From NCBI RefSeq assembly GCF_002242685.1, contig NZ_NBIM01000007.1:62001-126000 (forward strand): a DNA stretch of 64,000 nucleotides, in the 5' to 3' direction. The notes beneath the pieces were generated by a model that saw nothing but the letters and a program-made list of their open reading frames with translations, was not told where the DNA came from and did no database searches. How positions within the stretch are numbered: the stretch's first letter is position 1; each line of letters starts with the position of its first letter. Shown one piece after another: positions 35,889 through 45,511 of this stretch. Both the position numbers and the translations under genes were made by a program. The DNA comes from Oceanimonas doudoroffii (GTDB lineage Bacteria; Pseudomonadota; Gammaproteobacteria; Enterobacterales; Aeromonadaceae).

Positions 35889-35969
35889 GCCAGTTCCCGG
35901 TGTCCGCGCCAGCGGACACCGGGGCCAGCTGTGTTAGAATTGCGGTTTTAGCCCATAACGAAGAACGCC

Positions 35970-36845
35970 ATGCCCTGGATACAAATTCGCATCAACGCCA
36001 CCGAAAAGACCGCCGACAAGGTCAGCAACATGCTCTCCGGCCGCGGCGCCCAGGCGGTGACCTACATGGACGCCGAAGACAAGCCGGTGTTTGAGCCCCT
36101 GCCCGGTGAAACCCTGCTGTGGGACGACACCGTAGTGGTGGGCCTGTTCGACGCCGAAACCGATCCGGCGCCCATCATCGACTTTCTGAAGAAGTTCTAC
36201 CGCAAGGATCTGGTGTATAAGGTGGAGCAGCTGGAAGACAAGGACTGGGTGCGCGAGTGGATGGACAGCTTTCACCCCATGCGCTTTGGCAAGCGGCTGT
36301 GGATTTGCCCCAGCTGGCGTGACGTGCCCGACCCCGAGGCGGTGAACGTGATGCTGGATCCGGGACTGGCCTTTGGCACCGGCACCCACCCTACCACCGC
36401 CCTGTGCCTGGAATGGCTCGACGGCCAGGATCTGGCCGGCAAAACCGTGATCGACTTTGGCTGCGGCTCCGGCATTCTGGCGCTGGCGGCGCTCAAGCTG
36501 GGCGCCAAAGAGGTGATTGGCATCGACATTGATCCACAGGCGCTGCAGGCCAGCCGCGACAACGCCGAGCGCAACGGCGTGGCCGACCGGCTGAGCGTGT
36601 ATCTGCCGCAAGACCAGCCCGAGGGCCTGCAGGCCGACGTGGTGGTGGCCAATATTCTGGCCGGCCCGCTGAAAGAGCTCTCCCCCATCATCAGCGGCCT
36701 GGTGCGTCCGGGCGGCTCGCTGGCGCTGTCTGGCATCCTCGAAACCCAGGCCGAGGGCCTGAATCAGGTCTACGATCAGTGGTTCGCCATGGCCGAACCC
36801 GAGTTCCGGGAAGAATGGGCCCGCCTGAACGGCAGCAAACACTGA
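35970..36845 (+). CDS. prmA: Ribosomal protein L11 methyltransferase
   Basis: A 291-residue SAM-dependent enzyme that trimethylates ribosomal protein L11. The N-terminal L11-recognition domain covers about residues 1-55. The catalytic domain has [19 protein letters not shown], the SAM loop [20 protein letters not shown] and the NPPY-like [10 protein letters not shown]. Length matches the family. A terminator follows immediately. Confidence 0.96.
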   Translation: MPWIQIRINATEKTADKVSNMLSGRGAQAVTYMDAEDKPVFEPLPGETLLWDDTVVVGLFDAETDPAPIIDFLKKFYRKDLVYKVEQLEDKDWVREWMDSFHPMRFGKRLWICPSWRDVPDPEAVNVMLDPGLAFGTGTHPTTALCLEWLDGQDLAGKTVIDFGCGSGILALAALKLGAKEVIGIDIDPQALQASRDNAERNGVADRLSVYLPQDQPEGLQADVVVANILAGPLKELSPIISGLVRPGGSLALSGILETQAEGLNQVYDQWFAMAEPEFREEWARLNGSKH

Positions 36846-36846
36846 C

Positions 36847-36872
36847 AAAAGGCTCCCTACGGAGCCTTTTTT
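36847..36872 (+). terminator. Intrinsic terminator of prmA
   Basis: A 10-bp stem AAAAGGCTCC/GGAGCCTTTT with loop CTAC and two further T. It starts 2 bases after the prmA stop codon. Confidence 0.92.
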
Positions 36873-36956
36873 AACCCTGAAAGCGCGCCACCATTGCATA
36901 AAAAATGCACCGGCATCTTGACTTATAAAAAATTATGCGCCGCTCAATTTGTGAGC

Positions 36957-36985
36957 TTTTCAGCACCGCCAAAAATGCGTAAGAT
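36957..36985 (+). promoter_or_regulatory. Candidate dusB-fis promoter with GC-rich discriminator
   Basis: TTTTCA, 17 bases, then TAAGAT, followed by ACGCGACC. A GC-rich discriminator of this kind makes the E. coli fis promoter sensitive to ppGpp and growth rate. The start codon of dusB is about 32 bases downstream. AT tracts at 36895-36935 could hold Fis sites; I did not identify any individually. Confidence 0.55.
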
Positions 36986-37017
36986 ACGCGACCCTGAGCC
37001 GAGACAGCCTTATCCTC

Positions 37018-38007
37018 ATGGAAATTGGTCCTTACAAACTGGACGCCCCCCTGCTGGTGGCACCGATGGCGGGCGTAACCGATCGACCCTTCCGCACCCT
37101 GTGCATGCGCATGGGTGCGGGCATGGCCGTGTCGGAAATGATGTCGGCCAATCCCCTGCTGCGGGATTCCGACAAATCGCGCCGGCGTATGGACCATGAA
37201 GGGGAAAGCGGTATTCGCTCCGTGCAGATTGCCGGAGCCGATCCGGCGTTGATGGCCGATGCTGCCCGATACAATGTGGATCAGGGTGCGCAGATCATCG
37301 ACATCAACATGGGCTGTCCGGCAAAGAAAGTAAACAAGAAGATGGCAGGCTCCGCCCTGCTGCAATTCCCGGAGCTGGTGCAGGACATCGTCAGCGCCGT
37401 GGTAACTGCAGTGTCGGTGCCGGTGACCCTGAAAATTCGTACCGGCTGGGATCCGGATAACCGTAACGGCGTGCACATTGCCCGCATTGCCGAAGACAGC
37501 GGAATTCGAGCCCTGGCCGTGCATGGCCGCACCCGTGCCTGCATGTACAAGGGGAACGCGGAATACGACACCATCAGGGCAATCAAACAGGCCGTCTCGA
37601 TGCCCGTTGTTGCCAACGGAGACATCACCAGCCCGCAAAAGGCGCGGTTTGTGCTGGATTACACCGGCGCCGATGCCATTATGATTGGCCGGGCTGCGCA
37701 GGGACGGCCGTGGATTTTCAGAGAAATCCGCCACTATCTTGAGCATGGCACCACCCCAGCACCGCTCCCGATGGAACAGGAGCAGGCAATGATTCGGGAA
37801 CACGTTACCGCGCTGCATGACTTTTATGGCGAGGTAATGGGTGTGAGGATTGCCCGAAAGCATGTGGGATGGTACCTGCAGGAAAGTGACGCGGGCCGTG
37901 ACTTTCGCCGTAATTTCAATGCTCTCGAAGAGGCCGGGCAGCAGCTCGACGCTTTGGAGCAGTTTTTCGCGAATAATAGCTTAACGAACAATAGAAGAGC
38001 CGACTGA
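37018..38007 (+). CDS. dusB: tRNA-dihydrouridine synthase B
   Basis: A 329-residue flavoenzyme that reduces uridine in the tRNA D-loop. Features are [20 protein letters not shown], the catalytic cysteine in [34 protein letters not shown] and [18 protein letters not shown] with the phosphate-binding loop. It is the first gene of the dusB-fis operon, ending 2 bases before the fis start. Confidence 0.96.
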   Translation: MEIGPYKLDAPLLVAPMAGVTDRPFRTLCMRMGAGMAVSEMMSANPLLRDSDKSRRRMDHEGESGIRSVQIAGADPALMADAARYNVDQGAQIIDINMGCPAKKVNKKMAGSALLQFPELVQDIVSAVVTAVSVPVTLKIRTGWDPDNRNGVHIARIAEDSGIRALAVHGRTRACMYKGNAEYDTIRAIKQAVSMPVVANGDITSPQKARFVLDYTGADAIMIGRAAQGRPWIFREIRHYLEHGTTPAPLPMEQEQAMIREHVTALHDFYGEVMGVRIARKHVGWYLQESDAGRDFRRNFNALEEAGQQLDALEQFFANNSLTNNRRAD

Positions 38008-38009
38008 AT

Positions 38010-38309
38010 ATGTTCGAACAAACTACGACTTCTGACGCACTGGTAACCACCACCAAATCTCCGACTTCCGAGCAGCCGACCCAGCGCCCGCTGCGCAACT
38101 CCGTGGAGCAGGCCCTGCGCAACTACCTGTCTCAGCTTAACGGCCAGGAAGTCACCGAGCTGTATGAGCTGGTTCTCTCCGAAGTCGAAGCGCCCATGCT
38201 GGACGTGATCATGCAGTACACCCGCGGCAACCAGACCCGCGCCGCCAACATGATGGGCATTAACCGCGGCACCCTGCGCAAGAAGCTCAAGAAATACGGC
38301 ATGAACTGA
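38010..38309 (+). CDS. fis: Nucleoid protein Fis
   Basis: A 99-residue DNA-bending protein abundant in fast growth. The C-terminal helix-turn-helix is essentially canonical ([20 protein letters not shown], then [10 protein letters not shown]), and the dimer core includes [20 protein letters not shown]. It is translated from the dusB transcript and followed by a strong terminator. Confidence 0.97.
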   Translation: MFEQTTTSDALVTTTKSPTSEQPTQRPLRNSVEQALRNYLSQLNGQEVTELYELVLSEVEAPMLDVIMQYTRGNQTRAANMMGINRGTLRKKLKKYGMN

Positions 38310-38336
38310 TAACATTCAGTTAAAGCACTGATTTTT

Positions 38337-38369
38337 AAGGCGTTAACTCGAAATGGTTAACGCCTTTTT
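38337..38369 (+). terminator. Intrinsic terminator of dusB-fis
   Basis: An 11-bp stem AAGGCGTTAAC/GTTAACGCCTT with an 8-base loop, then TTT. Confidence 0.88.
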
Positions 38370-38452
38370 CTTTGCGCCCAAGAAACACCCCAACAGGCAA
38401 TCCATGGCTGGATAGGCTTTACTTTAGTCACCCCCCACTGGAGGCTATTGCC

Positions 38453-39046
38453 ATGCGATTCAGAACAACATCCACCATCACGCTTGCCGCCCTGCTCGCC
38501 GGCGGCACATTCTGGGTTGCGGCCGCGACCAGCAGCGATCAGTTCTCGCCCTATGTTGATGCCAAAGGCACAATCAGCCGCCCCACCGCATTTCGTGATG
38601 AATGGGTTCACATAGGCAGCTGGTTTGTGCGTGAAGATGATCAGGCCAGCGGGCCCGGTGTGCACGACGTATATGCGGAACCTTCGGCCGTGAAAAGCTT
38701 TAAACAAAACGGGCAGTGGCCAGATGGTGCCACCCTGGTCAAAGAAATAAGTAGTATTCGTGAAGGTCAGAAAGCAACCGGCTTTGCTCAATGGGCGGGC
38801 GAACCGGGTGTTTGGTTTGTGATGGTACGCGACCGCAAGAACCGCTTTCCCGAGAATGCAGCCTGGGGAGAAGGCTGGGGCTGGGCACTGTTCACACAAG
38901 ACAGCCCCGAAGTCAGTCTGACCAAAAACTGGAAAGGCGAAGGCTTTAACAACTGCTTCGGGTGCCACGTGCCGGCGAAAGACGCCGAATGGGTCTACAT
39001 CGAGGGCTACCCGACGATTCGTGATTCGGCGAACTACGGAAACTGA
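38453..39046 (+). CDS. Cytochrome P460 family protein
   Basis: A 197-residue exported haem protein. It has a signal peptide (MRFRTTSTITLAALLAGGTF, cleavage expected after VAAA) and one haem c motif, C168-F-G-C171-H172, near the C-terminus. SPYVDAKGTISRPTAFRDEW and GSWFVREDD match the family's N-terminal part. Cytochrome P460 oxidises hydroxylamine in ammonia oxidisers; in heterotrophs its role is often unclear. The ATG at 38453 has GGAGG upstream. It sits between fis and an unassigned stretch, with no other cytochrome or nitrogen-oxide gene nearby. Confidence 0.85.
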   Translation: MRFRTTSTITLAALLAGGTFWVAAATSSDQFSPYVDAKGTISRPTAFRDEWVHIGSWFVREDDQASGPGVHDVYAEPSAVKSFKQNGQWPDGATLVKEISSIREGQKATGFAQWAGEPGVWFVMVRDRKNRFPENAAWGEGWGWALFTQDSPEVSLTKNWKGEGFNNCFGCHVPAKDAEWVYIEGYPTIRDSANYGN

Positions 39047-39311
39047 CACTGACGCTGCTTAAACATTGACACAGCCCACGCACTGGCTCTGGTGCCGCAG
39101 AACAGGCAATTCAAGGCCAGTGCAAACACCACTGACGGTCAAAGAATATTCGCTAAAGGCCTTTCAGATCTGATCTGTCACGAAGAATTGGAAGCCAAGC
39201 CAGGTAGTGACCACCGGCAGGGCCATCATCATGCATGCAGTACCGCCATATTTTTGCCCACATGGTCACTTTCGATAAAACGGACTGTTATCCCACTCAG
39301 GCTTTGCCGGT
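39047..39311. other. Unassigned debris downstream of cytochrome P460
   Basis: No gene can be supported. A 90-codon plus-strand frame at 39092-39364 lacks a ribosome-binding site and runs into the oppositely oriented small frame at 39312-39509. Its first 40 codons (around TTDGQRIFAKGLSDLICHEE) look protein-like, the rest does not, which would fit a truncated gene. Confidence 0.3.
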
Positions 39312-39509
39312 TTATCCCTTCAACACCGCCTTCAGCCTGGCAAAGGGCTTCATGTCATCGGTAACGTCAATGTCATCATAGTCCGGGTTGGTGGCGTATA
39401 GCGAATAACCGCCCTCGGCGATTTTGCGCACCACTCGCAGCAGGTATTGATCGTCTCCGGTTTGATCCTGTTGTTCTATGGTTCGGCAGAACGTCATCGT
39501 GTCCATCAC
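39312..39509 (-). CDS. Small hypothetical protein, possibly a gene fragment
   Basis: A frame of up to 65 codons encoding an acidic peptide with segments DDQYLLRVVRKIAEGGYSLY and PDYDDIDVTDDMKPFARLKA. The pattern of short strands recalls the C-terminal end of S24/LexA-type proteins, but the similarity is only an impression. Initiation is unclear (GTG followed by several ATGs, no strong ribosome-binding site). It lies downstream of mmsA beyond a hairpin at 39528-39550, so it may be a remnant. Confidence 0.35.
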   Translation of the reverse strand: MMDTMTFCRTIEQQDQTGDDQYLLRVVRKIAEGGYSLYATNPDYDDIDVTDDMKPFARLKAVLKG

Positions 39510-39527
39510 TGATCGTGCCTGATGGGA

Positions 39528-39550
39528 AGGGCCACCCGGAGTGGCCCTTC
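39528..39550 (-). terminator. Hairpin after mmsA
   Basis: A 9-bp stem AAGGGCCAC/GTGGCCCTT with loop CCGGA lies 8 bases beyond the mmsA stop. The minus-strand tail is CCCATC, not a T tract, so termination is uncertain. Confidence 0.5.
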
Positions 39551-39557
39551 TGAGTAA

Positions 39558-41048
39558 TTAGCTTGGAAAGGCGAACTGGGCGCCTTCACGCACACCGGCC
39601 GAGGGCCAGCGCTGGGTGACGGTTTTGCGGCGGGTGTAAAAACGCACCGCATCGGGACCGTAAGCATAGAGATCACCGAACAGTGAGCGCTTCCAGCCAC
39701 CAAAGGAGTGATAGGCCACGGGCACCGGCAGCGGTACGTTGATACCGACCATGCCTACCTGAATGTTGTCGCTGAAGTAACGGGCCGCTTCGCCGTCTCG
39801 AGTAAAGATGCAGGTACCATTGCCGTATTCATGGGCATCAATCAAATCCATGGCTTCCTGCATGGTTTCCACACGCACCACCAGCAACACAGGACCAAAG
39901 ATCTCTTCCCGGTAGCACAGCATCTCGGGAGTGACCCGGTCGATCAGGGTGCCGCCCACGAAGAAGCCCTGCTCGTAGCCAGGCACGGACGGGTTGCGGC
40001 CATCGACCACGATCTCGGCGCCCTGCTTCTCGGCACTGTTGATATAGCCCACCACTTTTTCCATGTGTGCCTGGGTGATCACCGGACCAAAGTCGTTCTG
40101 CTTGTCGTGAAAGGCACCCACCTTGAGGCTCTGCATCTGTGCCTGCATTTTCTCTATTAGGGCATCGGCGGCCGCATCGCCCACCGCCACCGCTACCGAC
40201 AGTGCCATACAGCGTTCACCGGAAGAGCCAAAGGCGGCGCCGGTCAGGGCGCTGACGGCGTTGTCCATATCGGCATCGGGCATCACAATGGCGTGGTTCT
40301 TGGCACCACCCAGGGCCTGGCAACGCTTGCCGTTGGCACTGGCGCGGCTGTAGATGTATTCGGCAATGGGAGTGGATCCCACAAAGCTGACCGCCTGCAC
40401 GCGCGCGTCGTCCAGCAGGGTATCGACCGCTTCCTTGTCGCCGTTCACCACGTTGATGACGCCGGCGGGCAAACCCGCTTCCATCAGCAGCTGGGCGATA
40501 AACAGGGTTGAGCCCGGATCCCGCTCCGACGGCTTGAGCACAAAGGTGTTGCCGCAGGCGATGGCCATGGGAAACATCCACAGCGGCACCATGGCCGGAA
40601 AGTTGAAGGGAGTAATGCCGGCGACCACCCCCAGGGGCTGAAACTCGCTCCAGGAGTCGATGGCCGGCCCCACGTTCTTGCTGTGCTCTCCCTTGAGCAG
40701 CTCGGGCACGCCGCAGGCGTATTCCACGTTCTCAATGCCCCGGGACAGCTCCCCCATGGCGTCGTGCACTATCTTGCCGTGCTCTTCGCCGATCATTTGG
40801 CAGATTTTCTCGGCATTCTGCTCCAGCAGTTCCTTGAACCGGAACATGACCCGGGCACGCTTGAGCGGCGGCGTATTGCGCCAGGCCGGAAAGGCGGCCT
40901 GGGCGGCGGCAATGGCTTCTTCTACGGTGGCCTTGCTGGCCAGTGCCACCTGTTTGGACACCTCGCCGGTAGAGGGGTTGTAAACGTCCTGGGTGCGTCC
41001 GTTATCGTTAACAATGGTGCCGTTGATCAAATGACCTATGGTGTTCAT
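39558..41048 (-). CDS. mmsA: Methylmalonate-semialdehyde dehydrogenase (CoA-acylating)
   Basis: A 496-residue aldehyde dehydrogenase that converts malonate or methylmalonate semialdehyde with CoA and NAD to acetyl-CoA or propionyl-CoA. The N-terminal INGTIVNDNGRTQDVYNPST and VAGITPFNFPAMVPLWMFPM are typical of this branch. The nucleophilic cysteine is in FGSSGERCMALSVAV, and the ending YTRRKTVTQRWPS is also characteristic. It is downstream of a beta-alanine:pyruvate-type aminotransferase, whose product is malonate semialdehyde, so the two form a pathway. Confidence 0.93.
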   Translation of the reverse strand: MNTIGHLINGTIVNDNGRTQDVYNPSTGEVSKQVALASKATVEEAIAAAQAAFPAWRNTPPLKRARVMFRFKELLEQNAEKICQMIGEEHGKIVHDAMGELSRGIENVEYACGVPELLKGEHSKNVGPAIDSWSEFQPLGVVAGITPFNFPAMVPLWMFPMAIACGNTFVLKPSERDPGSTLFIAQLLMEAGLPAGVINVVNGDKEAVDTLLDDARVQAVSFVGSTPIAEYIYSRASANGKRCQALGGAKNHAIVMPDADMDNAVSALTGAAFGSSGERCMALSVAVAVGDAAADALIEKMQAQMQSLKVGAFHDKQNDFGPVITQAHMEKVVGYINSAEKQGAEIVVDGRNPSVPGYEQGFFVGGTLIDRVTPEMLCYREEIFGPVLLVVRVETMQEAMDLIDAHEYGNGTCIFTRDGEAARYFSDNIQVGMVGINVPLPVPVAYHSFGGWKRSLFGDLYAYGPDAVRFYTRRKTVTQRWPSAGVREGAQFAFPS

Positions 41049-41087
41049 TCAATATACCTCTTTGAGTTTCAAATGCTGTGGTTGACG

Positions 41088-41124
41088 CCGGCGGCCGGGC
41101 CTGAGCGCTTTGCCCGGCCGCCGG
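41088..41124. other. 13-bp GC hairpin between aminotransferase and mmsA
   Basis: A perfect 13-bp stem CCGGCGGCCGGGC/GCCCGGCCGCCGG with an 11-base loop in the 84-base gap. No T tract follows, so it may act in mRNA stability or processing rather than full termination. Confidence 0.5.
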
Positions 41125-41132
41125 CCACTAAT

Positions 41133-42476
<1,344 letters not shown>

Positions 42477-42640
42477 ATTCAATCCCTTCTGCTGTTGAGG
42501 GCTAAGCCGTGGTAACAGAAAGCATTGTGTTCAGATTGTTAAATCAATTAAATCCAAATGTAATCAACAAAAGGTAAGTAATGACTTAACTATGCAGTGC
42601 AAAATGACTGACCCCATTACGGCCGTAACAGGGTCGGCAT

Positions 42641-43552
42641 TCAGCCGAGCGATGGCAGGGAATTCAGAAAGGTTTCCAGCAACAGGTTGGGGCGTCGCCC
42701 CTTGCGGGTCACGATGGCCAGCCGGGAGTCAAAGAACAGGCGCTCCGGACACAGCGCCTTCATCTGGCCCTTGGCCACCCACTTGGCGGCATAGTGATCC
42801 GGCAGGTAGCCTATATAACTGCCGGTAAGGATAAGAAAGGCGATGCCTTCCCGATCGGAGGCGGTGGCGGTACAGTGAAGCATGCGATGCAACTCAATGG
42901 CTTGCTCCGTCATGCGATAGCTGGGCACGACCGCATCGACCGCCCCCAACCGCTCGTCATCGAGCCCGTGCTCCTCATGAAAAAAGGGATGCTCATGGCT
43001 GCAATACAGGCTGGCATGCTCCTCGTAGAGCAGGCTGTAGTCCAGGCCCGATAACGGCGTATTGAGCGGTATCGCCCCCACATGCAGACGGCCATCAAAC
43101 AGGCCACGCTCAATCTCTCCGGGCGTGCTCATGCTGATGTTGATCCTGATTTCATCACTGCGTTCGCGTAACGCCTTGAGGGCCCGGGTAATGCTCATGT
43201 GCGGCTGCGTCACCAGGTTATTGACGATGCCGATATTGAGTTCGCCACGCAGCTGATTGTTGATCTGATTGACTTCCCCTCGAAAATTTTCGACCGCGGT
43301 CAGCAGCACTTCGCCGGCCCGCAGCACCTCCCGTCCCTCGTCGGTCAGGGCAAAGCCGGCCCGGCCGCGCTGACACAGGCGCATACCCAGACGCTTTTCC
43401 AGATCACTCATTTGCAGACTGACCGCCGAGCGGGTAATGCCGAGGGCGCTTTCGGCCGCGGAAAAACTGCCACTCTCGGCCACCACCTTGAACAGGCGCA
43501 ACAGACGCAAATCAAAATCCGTGACCTGGGACAATTGTTTTTTTGATCGCAT
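42641..43552 (-). CDS. LysR-family transcriptional regulator
   Basis: A 303-residue LysR protein. The winged helix-turn-helix covers about residues 12-71 (FDLRLLRLFKVVAESGSFSA, LGITRSAVSLQMSDLEKRLG), and the effector domain follows (LRGELNIGIVNNLVTQ). It is on the same strand 164 bases upstream of the aminotransferase and is the likely regulator of the bauA-mmsA pair. The separating spacer contains an AT-rich promoter-like stretch around 42535-42595. No ribosome-binding site is obvious before the ATG. Confidence 0.88.
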   Translation of the reverse strand: MRSKKQLSQVTDFDLRLLRLFKVVAESGSFSAAESALGITRSAVSLQMSDLEKRLGMRLCQRGRAGFALTDEGREVLRAGEVLLTAVENFRGEVNQINNQLRGELNIGIVNNLVTQPHMSITRALKALRERSDEIRINISMSTPGEIERGLFDGRLHVGAIPLNTPLSGLDYSLLYEEHASLYCSHEHPFFHEEHGLDDERLGAVDAVVPSYRMTEQAIELHRMLHCTATASDREGIAFLILTGSYIGYLPDHYAAKWVAKGQMKALCPERLFFDSRLAIVTRKGRRPNLLLETFLNSLPSLG

Positions 43553-43689
43553 GACTGATATTTCCCTTACCCCAAACAGAGAGAGGCTACCACCAAGTTC
43601 CCCATGGGGTTAGCGCAAGACACAAGGCTGCGCCGCACGTGGCTCCAGATCAACCCCCAATCCACGGACAAATGTCGCCAGACTGGTGG

Positions 43690-44514
43690 TTACTGCACGG
43701 GCTCGGCTTCACTCTGCTCCGCCCGCCACCGGTTGACCGCCAGGGTGAGATCGGGCTCGGCGGCCACCTGTCGCAGCAGGGCGGTCAACTCGTCTTCTGT
43801 AAGGCGAATGCTGCCCAGTACTTCCATGGCCCTGGGGGCGCTGTCTTCCAGGCCCCGGCGCACCAGGGTATGGGCCCGCTCGCCGGCGGCAAAGTGGCCC
43901 TGGTCGTCCTTCAACCATTTCAGCTGCGGGTGCAGCATCACTCGGCTGGGTGACCAGGCGGCGATGACTACCGGTAACTGCTGCTCAATGGCGGTATTCA
44001 CCAGGTGACGGTAGGCTTCGCCCGAGCCGGACAGCAACTGGTATTCATCGAGGTGATAGCGAGCCAGTGCCTGTTCGGTGAGCACCAGGCTGCCGTGGCC
44101 GGGCATCATGCCGATGATCTTGTTGTTGCCATAATCACTGCCGGCCAGCTCGCTGATACGGGCCTGGGTGGCCGAGGCCGGCACCGCCAGCCCGAGCCGC
44201 AGCATGGGGCCGTTGGGGCCGAGATCGTGCAGCCTGTCGAAGAAACGCTCGGCATGGTGCCGGCTGCTGTCGGGCAGCCAGGCGGAGAGACTGGCATCGG
44301 CCTCGCCGGCGGCAAGCCGCGACCAGATTTGCCCCGGCGCCACCTGCTCCACAGTCACCGCAAAACCGGCCTGCTCCAATTCCTGCCGGGCCAGCTCGGT
44401 CGTGGCCCGGGCCGTGTCCCAGTCGCCGCTGAGCAGGCGAAGGTGCTGCTGCTCGGCGGGCGAGCAGGCACTTAGCAGCCATGCCGCCATCATGGGTAAA
44501 AGCCAGTGTTTCAT
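43690..44514 (-). CDS. Orphan betaine-type (OpuAC/ProX family) substrate-binding lipoprotein
   Basis: A 274-residue lipoprotein: the signal peptide ends in the lipobox LLSAC, giving lipidated C17. The body resembles the glycine betaine/choline binding family (LLSGDWDTARATTELARQEL, VEQVAPGQIWSRLAAGEADA, SLSAWLPDSSRHHAERF, IAAWSPSRVMLHPQLKWL). No permease or ATPase gene is adjacent, so it either serves a transporter encoded elsewhere or acts as a sensor. It is oriented like the upstream catabolic genes but separated by 137 bases. Confidence 0.82.
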   Translation of the reverse strand: MKHWLLPMMAAWLLSACSPAEQQHLRLLSGDWDTARATTELARQELEQAGFAVTVEQVAPGQIWSRLAAGEADASLSAWLPDSSRHHAERFFDRLHDLGPNGPMLRLGLAVPASATQARISELAGSDYGNNKIIGMMPGHGSLVLTEQALARYHLDEYQLLSGSGEAYRHLVNTAIEQQLPVVIAAWSPSRVMLHPQLKWLKDDQGHFAAGERAHTLVRRGLEDSAPRAMEVLGSIRLTEDELTALLRQVAAEPDLTLAVNRWRAEQSEAEPVQ

Positions 44515-44727
44515 TTGAATTTGCCCTCAGGTTCGTGGCCGTCAGCATGCCAAAAAATGGCGCGGTAATCATGTCATCCTCGGCCGTTCGACTATTTTTC
44601 ACCGAGGTTGATCTTTTTTTCCCCAGGTTGTGCTAATTTGCGCCGGCCTGTTCATGACCGCCGCCTCGTCGACGGATTCAAACAGGTAAAACTTTATTAT
44701 TATCAATAGCCTGGATTATATATTCGA

Positions 44728-45426
44728 ATGCGTCTGTCTGTTCTGCTCAAGGCCGCCCTGCTTTCCCTCTCCCTCAGTGCCTGTGTGGCACCCCTGTTGA
44801 CCATGGGACCGGGCCAGCTGATGTGGGCCATGCTCAAACCCATGGTGGGGCTGGATCCCAATACCACCAACCTGTTTGAGCAACCGGTGATAAAAACCCG
44901 TATGACCAGCCTGCTTGGCCCTCACTACGACACCACGGTATCGCTGCTGCGCACCGCCGGCGAGCTGCAGCAGGAAGGCCCCTTGTTCTATCTGGTGTCT
45001 CGCACCGCCGAGCAGACCGGCGCCGACAAGGCCGGCCTGGTATGGAACGCCGACAGCAACCAGATGTCAGTGCTGCTGAGCGCCAACGATCAGACCCGCG
45101 TGTTCAGCGAGTCGCACACTGGCAAGGCCGCGGTCTGGCCCGACGAGATGCAGGGCTGGCTGACCAAGGCCGCCCAGCAGCCGGCACCGCCCCTGGGTGG
45201 CGCCCTGCTGGCAGCCCCAGCCACCGCACCGGCCGCCGCCCCGCTGCAAAACGAGCTGGACGCCACCCGCACCCAGTTGCAGCAGACGGAGGAAAAGCTG
45301 AAGGCGCTGGAAAACCAGCAGGCCAAAGCTGCGGCAGACAAGCCGAGCACGCCGAGCTCCAGCGAGCCGAAGACGCTGTCCCGGGAGCAACGGGAAGCAG
45401 CGATGGAAGCCATGCTGAGCGAATAA
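44728..45426 (+). CDS. Lipoprotein of unknown function
   Basis: A 232-residue protein with a lipobox (LSLSAC, lipidated C19). The middle (about 35-150) looks globular, with RMTSLLGPHYDTTVSLLRTA and FYLVSRTAEQTGADKAGLVW. A Pro/Ala-rich linker follows near 160-172. A Gln/Glu/Lys-rich helix, probably coiled coil, ends in low-complexity Ser/Pro and REQREAAMEAMLSE. I recognise no family. No clear ribosome-binding site precedes the ATG. It is convergent with gabD. Confidence 0.7.
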   Translation: MRLSVLLKAALLSLSLSACVAPLLTMGPGQLMWAMLKPMVGLDPNTTNLFEQPVIKTRMTSLLGPHYDTTVSLLRTAGELQQEGPLFYLVSRTAEQTGADKAGLVWNADSNQMSVLLSANDQTRVFSESHTGKAAVWPDEMQGWLTKAAQQPAPPLGGALLAAPATAPAAAPLQNELDATRTQLQQTEEKLKALENQQAKAAADKPSTPSSSEPKTLSREQREAAMEAMLSE

Positions 45427-45431
45427 CAAAA

Positions 45432-45456
45432 AAGGGCCGCTAATGCGGCCCTTGTT
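45432..45456 (+). terminator. Intrinsic terminator between lipoprotein and gabD
   Basis: A 9-bp stem AAGGGCCGC/GCGGCCCTT with loop TAAT. A short T-rich tail follows on the plus strand, and on the minus strand six T follow, so it can serve both convergent genes. Confidence 0.8.
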
Positions 45457-45511
45457 GATTCGGCTGTTGCTTTCGTGCCCGAGGTTGCGATTCGGCACCA
45501 CCCAAGCAGGC

